Shown: piece by piece, positions 60,607 through 64,000 of the stretch | Layout: each line of letters starts with the position of its first letter | How positions within the stretch are numbered: the stretch's first letter is position 1 | Assembly: GCA_963743425.1 (NCBI GenBank) | Contig: CAVUPU010000001.1 | Coordinates: 930,001 to 994,000, forward strand | Reading direction: 5' to 3' | DNA length: 64,000 nt | DNA from: JAJVID01 sp963743425 | GTDB taxonomy: Bacteria; Acidobacteriota; Blastocatellia; RBC074 | Translations under genes and position numbers: made by a program | The notes under the pieces: model-generated | What the model was told of the DNA's origin: nothing | Database searches by the model: none | Seen by the model: only the letters and a program-made list of their open reading frames with translations

Positions 60607-61233
60607 TTAAAGATCGGGATCGGATGGGGCGGCCTGAAGCGCGCGCAATTCTTCGTATATCTTCTCGACCTGTCGTCGCGTGTCTTCAAATCCGTTCGAC
60701 GTGTTGATCGAGTAGTCGGCGTATTTCAACTTCTCTTCGGAGGGCATCTGGGCCGAGATTCGCGCCAACCCCTGTTCGCGCGTGAAGCCGTTGCGCTCCG
60801 TCAATCGTTGAAGCTGCGGTTCGGGGTCGCAATAGACGACGATCACTTTGTCAAAGCGGCGGTATGATCCTGTTTCGATCATCAGCGCGGCGTCGACGAC
60901 GGCGATGGCGGCGGGATCGCGCCGGGCGATCTGCTCGAACCATTCCGCCTGCGCTTCGTAAACTCGCGGGTGAACGATCGCGTTGAGACGCTCGCGGGCG
61001 TTTTTGTTGGTGAAGACAATCGCGCCGAGCGCGGCGCGATTGATCGAGCCGTCTTCGTTGAGTATGTCGCGGCCGAAATGATCGATGATGTCAAAATAGG
61101 CCGGACAGCCCGGCTCGATCACCCGGTGAGCCACGGTGTCCATGTCGATCACTTCACAGCCCAATTCGCCCAACACGCTCAACACATACGATTTGCCGGT
61201 GGCGATTCCACCTGTCAGTCCGATTTTGAGCAT
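60607..61233 (-). CDS. coaE: Dephospho-CoA kinase
   Basis: A 208-residue kinase for the last step of CoA synthesis. LKIGLTGGIATGKSYVLSVL holds the P-loop, IDMDTVAHRVIEPG the catalytic Asp region, and AIVVDAALMIETGSYRRFDK and VVYCDPEPQLQRLTERNG are typical. It lies on the reverse strand, downstream of folD and separated from it by a palindrome, so the two are possibly co-transcribed. Confidence 0.95.
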   Translation of the reverse strand: MLKIGLTGGIATGKSYVLSVLGELGCEVIDMDTVAHRVIEPGCPAYFDIIDHFGRDILNEDGSINRAALGAIVFTNKNARERLNAIVHPRVYEAQAEWFEQIARRDPAAIAVVDAALMIETGSYRRFDKVIVVYCDPEPQLQRLTERNGFTREQGLARISAQMPSEEKLKYADYSINTSNGFEDTRRQVEKIYEELRALQAAPSDPDL

Positions 61234-61261
61234 TCGAAGATAACTGCGAGAAAGATTGGCG

Positions 61262-61315
61262 CAGTATCGCGCGCGTAGAGACGCAAAATTTTGCGTCTCT
61301 ACGCGCGCGGTACTG
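61262..61315. repeat. Near-perfect 54-bp palindrome between folD and coaE
   Basis: CAGTATCGCGCGCGTAGAGA continues through CGCAAAATTTTGCG to its inverse complement, with one mismatch near each outer end. It has no T-run after it on either strand, so it could be a repeat element or a processing or termination structure. Confidence 0.9.
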
Positions 61316-61324
61316 TAACCATGA

Positions 61325-62248
61325 TCAACCGCGCCGCATCTCGGCGGCGCGCAACGTATTTTTCATCAGCATCGCAATCGTCAGAGGCCCGACTCCGCCG
61401 GGGACCGGAGTCAGCCACGACGCGCGCCCGGCGACGGTGCGCGGCTCGACATCGCCAACCAGCGTGTAGCCACGCCTGGCCAGGCTCTCCATTCGTTTGG
61501 GAATTTCGGAGTCGGCGAAAATGCGGTTGACCTCATCGGCCGTCGTGACGTTGTTCATCCCGACATCGACGACGACCGCGCCTTCGCGAATGAAATCGCC
61601 GGTGATCATCGCCGCGCGTCCGATCGCCGCGATCAGGATGTCGGCCTGGCGGGTGACCTCGGGGAGATTCCGCGTGCGCGAATGGCAGATCGTCACCGTC
61701 GCGTTCCTGTGGAGCAGCAACATCGACATCGGCTTGCCGACAATGTCGCTGCGCCCTACGACGACGGCCCGCGAGCCTTCGATCGGAATTCGATAGCGCT
61801 CGAGCATCTCTACGATCCCGGCCGGCGTGCACGGGACGAGCGATTCTTCGCCTCTGACCAGACGCCCGACATTGACCGCGTGAAACCCGTCAACGTCTTT
61901 CGCCGGATCGACCGCTTCGAGTATCCGGCGCGTTTCGATATGTTTCGGCAATGGCAGTTGCACGAGTATGCCGTCAATGTCATTACGCCGGTTCAGGTGT
62001 TCGACCAACGCCAACAACTCCTCCGTAGTCGTCCGGGCCGGCAGTTCATACTTCTCCGAATGCAGCCCCAGCGCCTGGCAGGTCTTGACCTTGCCGCCCA
62101 CGTAGACTTTCGAGGCCGGGTCGTCTCCGACAATCACCGCCGCAAGGCCGGGCCTGATTCCGCGCGGCTCCAATTCTTTCACACGCGCCGTCACGATCTG
62201 TTTGATCTCCTCCGCCACCGCGGCGCCATCCAATAACTGTGCAGCCAT
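61325..62248 (-). CDS. folD: Bifunctional methylenetetrahydrofolate dehydrogenase/cyclohydrolase
   Basis: A 307-residue FolD for one-carbon metabolism. PASKVYVGGKVKTCQALGLH holds the catalytic Tyr and Lys, GILVQLPLPKHI the folate site, and VVVGRSDIVGKPMSMLLLHR the NADP site, with PVPGGVGPLTIAML at the end. I place the start at ATG 62248 (MAAQLLDGAAV), because the upstream 29 codons look non-coding. Confidence 0.96.
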   Translation of the reverse strand: MAAQLLDGAAVAEEIKQIVTARVKELEPRGIRPGLAAVIVGDDPASKVYVGGKVKTCQALGLHSEKYELPARTTTEELLALVEHLNRRNDIDGILVQLPLPKHIETRRILEAVDPAKDVDGFHAVNVGRLVRGEESLVPCTPAGIVEMLERYRIPIEGSRAVVVGRSDIVGKPMSMLLLHRNATVTICHSRTRNLPEVTRQADILIAAIGRAAMITGDFIREGAVVVDVGMNNVTTADEVNRIFADSEIPKRMESLARRGYTLVGDVEPRTVAGRASWLTPVPGGVGPLTIAMLMKNTLRAAEMRRG

Positions 62249-62728
62249 TCTTACCCTGATACCTCCGTGAAAATGATCAGCCATCAGATCTGCTATCTTA
62301 TACCGGTTCTCAAATGTATGAAGACTGTCAGCCACCGCAGAGCACAGAGAGCAATGAGGGAATTAATGATTTCTCTGTGTTCTCTGTAGCTATTCATCCT
62401 TTTAAAAATTTCTTCGCGTCAAGAAGTGACTATGCTATTATGCGCCGCGTCTGAAAAATCGCCCCACCCTGAACCGCTCGCGCAAACACCCGTACAAATG
62501 CGCGGGCAACCTGAATCGGGTCGCCTCACTCTAAGGTTGCGCTGGATCTCGTTGAACATGCTATTTTGCTCGCAAGAAAATGGCCAGCCACTGAACAGTG
62601 AAGCAATGTTGAGCTAAGCCAGCTCGCCAATTTCAATTGTCCCCCTGTCGAGCGAACTCAACGTGACCCAATCGACAATAAACAAAAAACAAGAACAAAA
62701 CATGAGGTAATCAGGAGAAAGTTAAAAG
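62249..62728. other. Non-coding stretch
   Basis: An imperfect hairpin near 62332-62393 (CGCAGAGCACAGAGAGCAAT against ATTTCTCTGTGTTCTCTG) lies upstream of folD. The remaining ~330 bases up to the coiled-coil gene contain no ORF that I can support and no RNA gene that I recognise. A TCAGGAGAAAG Shine-Dalgarno closes the stretch. Confidence 0.5.
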
Positions 62729-62995
62729 ATGAGCGCAGCGATTCAACTTGTAAATCAACCGGAACCTTTCGAGCAGCGCATCGAAAAGCTTCACAACAAC
62801 ACCCCTCTCTTCGAGATGGCGCACGAGCAAAGGCTGCGTCAGGCGCTCGGTTATATCGCAGCGCTTCAAGCCGAGCTTCACACACTACGCGAAGAGTTGG
62901 CGAGAGCGGAAAGGACGATCCTTCAAAAGGAGGCGCTCCTGCGAAACGCGATGATCCGCGAGCAGGAACTGCGCGCGCAGATGTTCAAAGACTGA
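62729..62995 (+). CDS. Small coiled-coil protein
   Basis: An 88-residue protein starting at ATG 62729 behind AGGAGAAAG. Residues ~30-85 form a continuous charged heptad-type helix (ALQAELHTLREELARAERTI). It resembles the small coiled-coil proteins that often precede zapA or tRNA synthetase genes, but no named family is evident. Confidence 0.65.
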   Translation: MSAAIQLVNQPEPFEQRIEKLHNNTPLFEMAHEQRLRQALGYIAALQAELHTLREELARAERTILQKEALLRNAMIREQELRAQMFKD

Positions 62996-63100
62996 TCGAT
63001 CCGTCGCGATTTCCTTTCATTTCAGCCGTCTTGACAACGATTTCCGCATCGTCAAGAATACGCCCCGCTGATCGATCCATTTCGCCAACCTTCAAAGCGA

Positions 63101-63173
63101 GGGCCGTTAGCTCAGTTGGTAGAGCAGTTGACTCTTAATCAACGGGTCGCTGGTTCGAGCCCAGCACGGCCCA
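63101..63173 (+). tRNA. tRNA-Lys (anticodon CTT)
   Basis: The acceptor arms GGGCCGT and ACGGCCC pair fully. The D arm has TAGCTCAGTTGGTAGAGCA, the anticodon loop GACTCTTAATC gives CTT (Lys), and the T arm GCTGGTTCGAGCCCAGC is standard. The discriminator base is A. CCA is not encoded. Confidence 0.97.
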
Positions 63174-63196
63174 TCAATAAATTCAGCCACTTAGCA

Positions 63197-63217
63197 AGCC
63201 GCGCAATGCGGCTTTTT
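63197..63217 (+). terminator. Rho-independent terminator after tRNA-Lys
   Basis: AGCCGC, loop GCAAT, GCGGCT and then five T. It is placed 24 bases after the tRNA. Confidence 0.8.
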
Positions 63218-63223
63218 GCATTT

Positions 63224-63271
63224 AGTCCCACAATCAGTCCCACAATCAGTCCCACAATCAGTCCCACAATC
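63224..63271. repeat. Four tandem copies of a 12-bp unit
   Basis: AGTCCCACAATC is repeated four times without a mismatch, just after the tRNA terminator. The array is short and outside any gene. Confidence 0.92.
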
Positions 63272-63345
63272 CACATCGCTTTCTCTCTTCGATCACTTGC
63301 TCGATCCCGACTTTTAGCCTCACTTTTGCCTTCGTCTTCCCCGCG

Positions 63346-64000
63346 CTACCACAGACAGTCCACTGCTTTCCTGTATCCAGCCGCCCGCGCCTCAGCCTCA
63401 GTCTTGAACGTCACGCGGTTGCGCTCCGCCACCCGCAAGTAGCCCGGGCAAACCGACAAATGGTAAACATGACTGCTGCGGTTGCCGATGATCCCGCCCG
63501 TCGTCGTCGGAGGCGTTTCCCAGAATGGCGCTTTCACGGGTCTGCCGCTTCGCCTGTAATCCCACGGCGGTATCTGCTCCCCGTCGGCCCACATCCCGCG
63601 CCCCTCTTTCCTGGCGCTCGCTTCGGCTTGCTCGTATGCCGTGGCGTCTTCGCGGCTCAGATCGGTGGCGAAGAGGCGATAGAACCACGCCATGCCGCGA
63701 TTGACTTGCTCCAGGTTGATGTCTTTGCCGTTGAGAGCGACTTTGCCGAGTACGCACCCGTACCTATCCCGCTTGGAGCTGACGACCGTCACCGTCTTGC
63801 CGAAGACCAAATCCGAAAGACTCTGTTTCGCGCGGCTCCCCCAATCCTGCGAAGAGTCCGGCGCGTCAATCCAGTTGAGACGGATTTTGTGTTGGCGCTT
63901 ATTGGCGTCGAGAACCGTAAGCGTGTCGCCGCCTGACACGCCAACGACCTTGCCGGTGATGGTCTGCGCACAGCCGCAGACCGGCAGGAGCAGAATGAGC
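63346..64000 (-). CDS. Exported thermonuclease-family protein with Ada-like metal-binding tail, 5' truncated by window
   Basis: Reverse-strand frame open to the window edge; the visible N-terminus (LILLLPVCGCAQTITGKVVG) looks like a signal peptide. The SNase domain shows GDTLTVLDANKRQHKIRLNW, IDAPDSSQDWGSRAK with an active-site Asp, and RDRYGCVLGKVALNGKDINL. The last ~55 residues (HVYHLSVCPGYLRVAERNRV) match the Ada zinc-binding pattern often fused to bacterial nucleases. It probably degrades nucleic acid outside the cytoplasm. Confidence 0.88.
   Translation of the reverse strand, partial: LILLLPVCGCAQTITGKVVGVSGGDTLTVLDANKRQHKIRLNWIDAPDSSQDWGSRAKQSLSDLVFGKTVTVVSSKRDRYGCVLGKVALNGKDINLEQVNRGMAWFYRLFATDLSREDATAYEQAEASARKEGRGMWADGEQIPPWDYRRSGRPVKAPFWETPPTTTGGIIGNRSSHVYHLSVCPGYLRVAERNRVTFKTEAEARAAGYRKAVDCLW

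Noticed and set aside
62396..62728. 6S or other small RNA in the gap before the coiled-coil gene
   Set aside because: Location is suggestive, but I could not fold a convincing consensus structure by eye.

Overview
The window is a chromosomal segment of moderately high GC, most likely from an uncultured or draft-assembled Gram-negative bacterium. Acidobacteriota (Blastocatellia-like) is my best guess. That rests on the split ATP synthase operon with two b-type subunits, TonB-receptor remnants, OmpA and retropepsin-like secreted proteins, and the abundance of palindromic intergenic repeats. It is an inference, because no rRNA or other phylogenetic marker is present.

Layout. 1-11.3 kb: end of an OmpA-family protein, a dead TnpB, a large Lhr helicase with two palindromic repeats inserted in frame, a 34-bp repeat array leading into an M20 peptidase, a membrane-anchored hypothetical, and a second copy of the last 376 bp of lhr. 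11.8-21.8 kb: a type I restriction-modification operon (hsdM, hsdS, an unknown gene, hsdR, DUF45 metallopeptidase) wrecked by many frameshifts and by an IS630 element in hsdS. 21.8-25.5 kb: a scrap zone with an integrase fragment, a four-repeat type I-E-like CRISPR array without cas genes, the tail of a DUF499-type protein, a PIN toxin-antitoxin pair, a broken ARPP-1-like gene and two TonB-receptor fragments. 25.6-30.7 kb: a glycosyltransferase, then the reverse-strand atpF-atpF'-atpH-atpA-atpG operon.

30.8-44 kb: truncated hemoglobin, then a same-strand cluster that looks like the lower reductive pyrimidine catabolic pathway. It has a class III aminotransferase, dihydropyrimidinase, NCS1 permease, beta-ureidopropionase, an LLM flavin/F420 oxidoreductase and CoA-acylating (methyl)malonate-semialdehyde dehydrogenase. 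Two toxin-antitoxin cassettes, a TIR-domain protein and a lipoprotein are interspersed. Working together, the permease would import pyrimidine or hydantoin, the two amidohydrolases open the ring and release beta-alanine, and the aminotransferase and MmsA carry it to acetyl-CoA. No dihydropyrimidine dehydrogenase is in the window. 44-49 kb: RNase Z, an Ogg-type glycosylase, a double retropepsin protein and a PIN pair.

49-59.3 kb: a second restriction-modification locus. It consists of a type III-like helicase-nuclease carrying a 341-residue intein, a DNA methyltransferase, and a UvrD-like helicase with an N-terminal RelE-like domain. A MITE-like element and a compound palindromic element sit between these genes. 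59.3-64 kb: a frameshifted aldo/keto reductase, coaE, folD, a coiled-coil protein, tRNA-Lys and a secreted nuclease.

The most striking themes are intergenic hairpins at many gene borders, a MITE-like family with inverted ends and target duplication, and the contrast between one decayed and one intact restriction system. Single-base frameshifts occur in several genes. Some may be sequencing errors, and the sequence alone cannot separate these from true decay.
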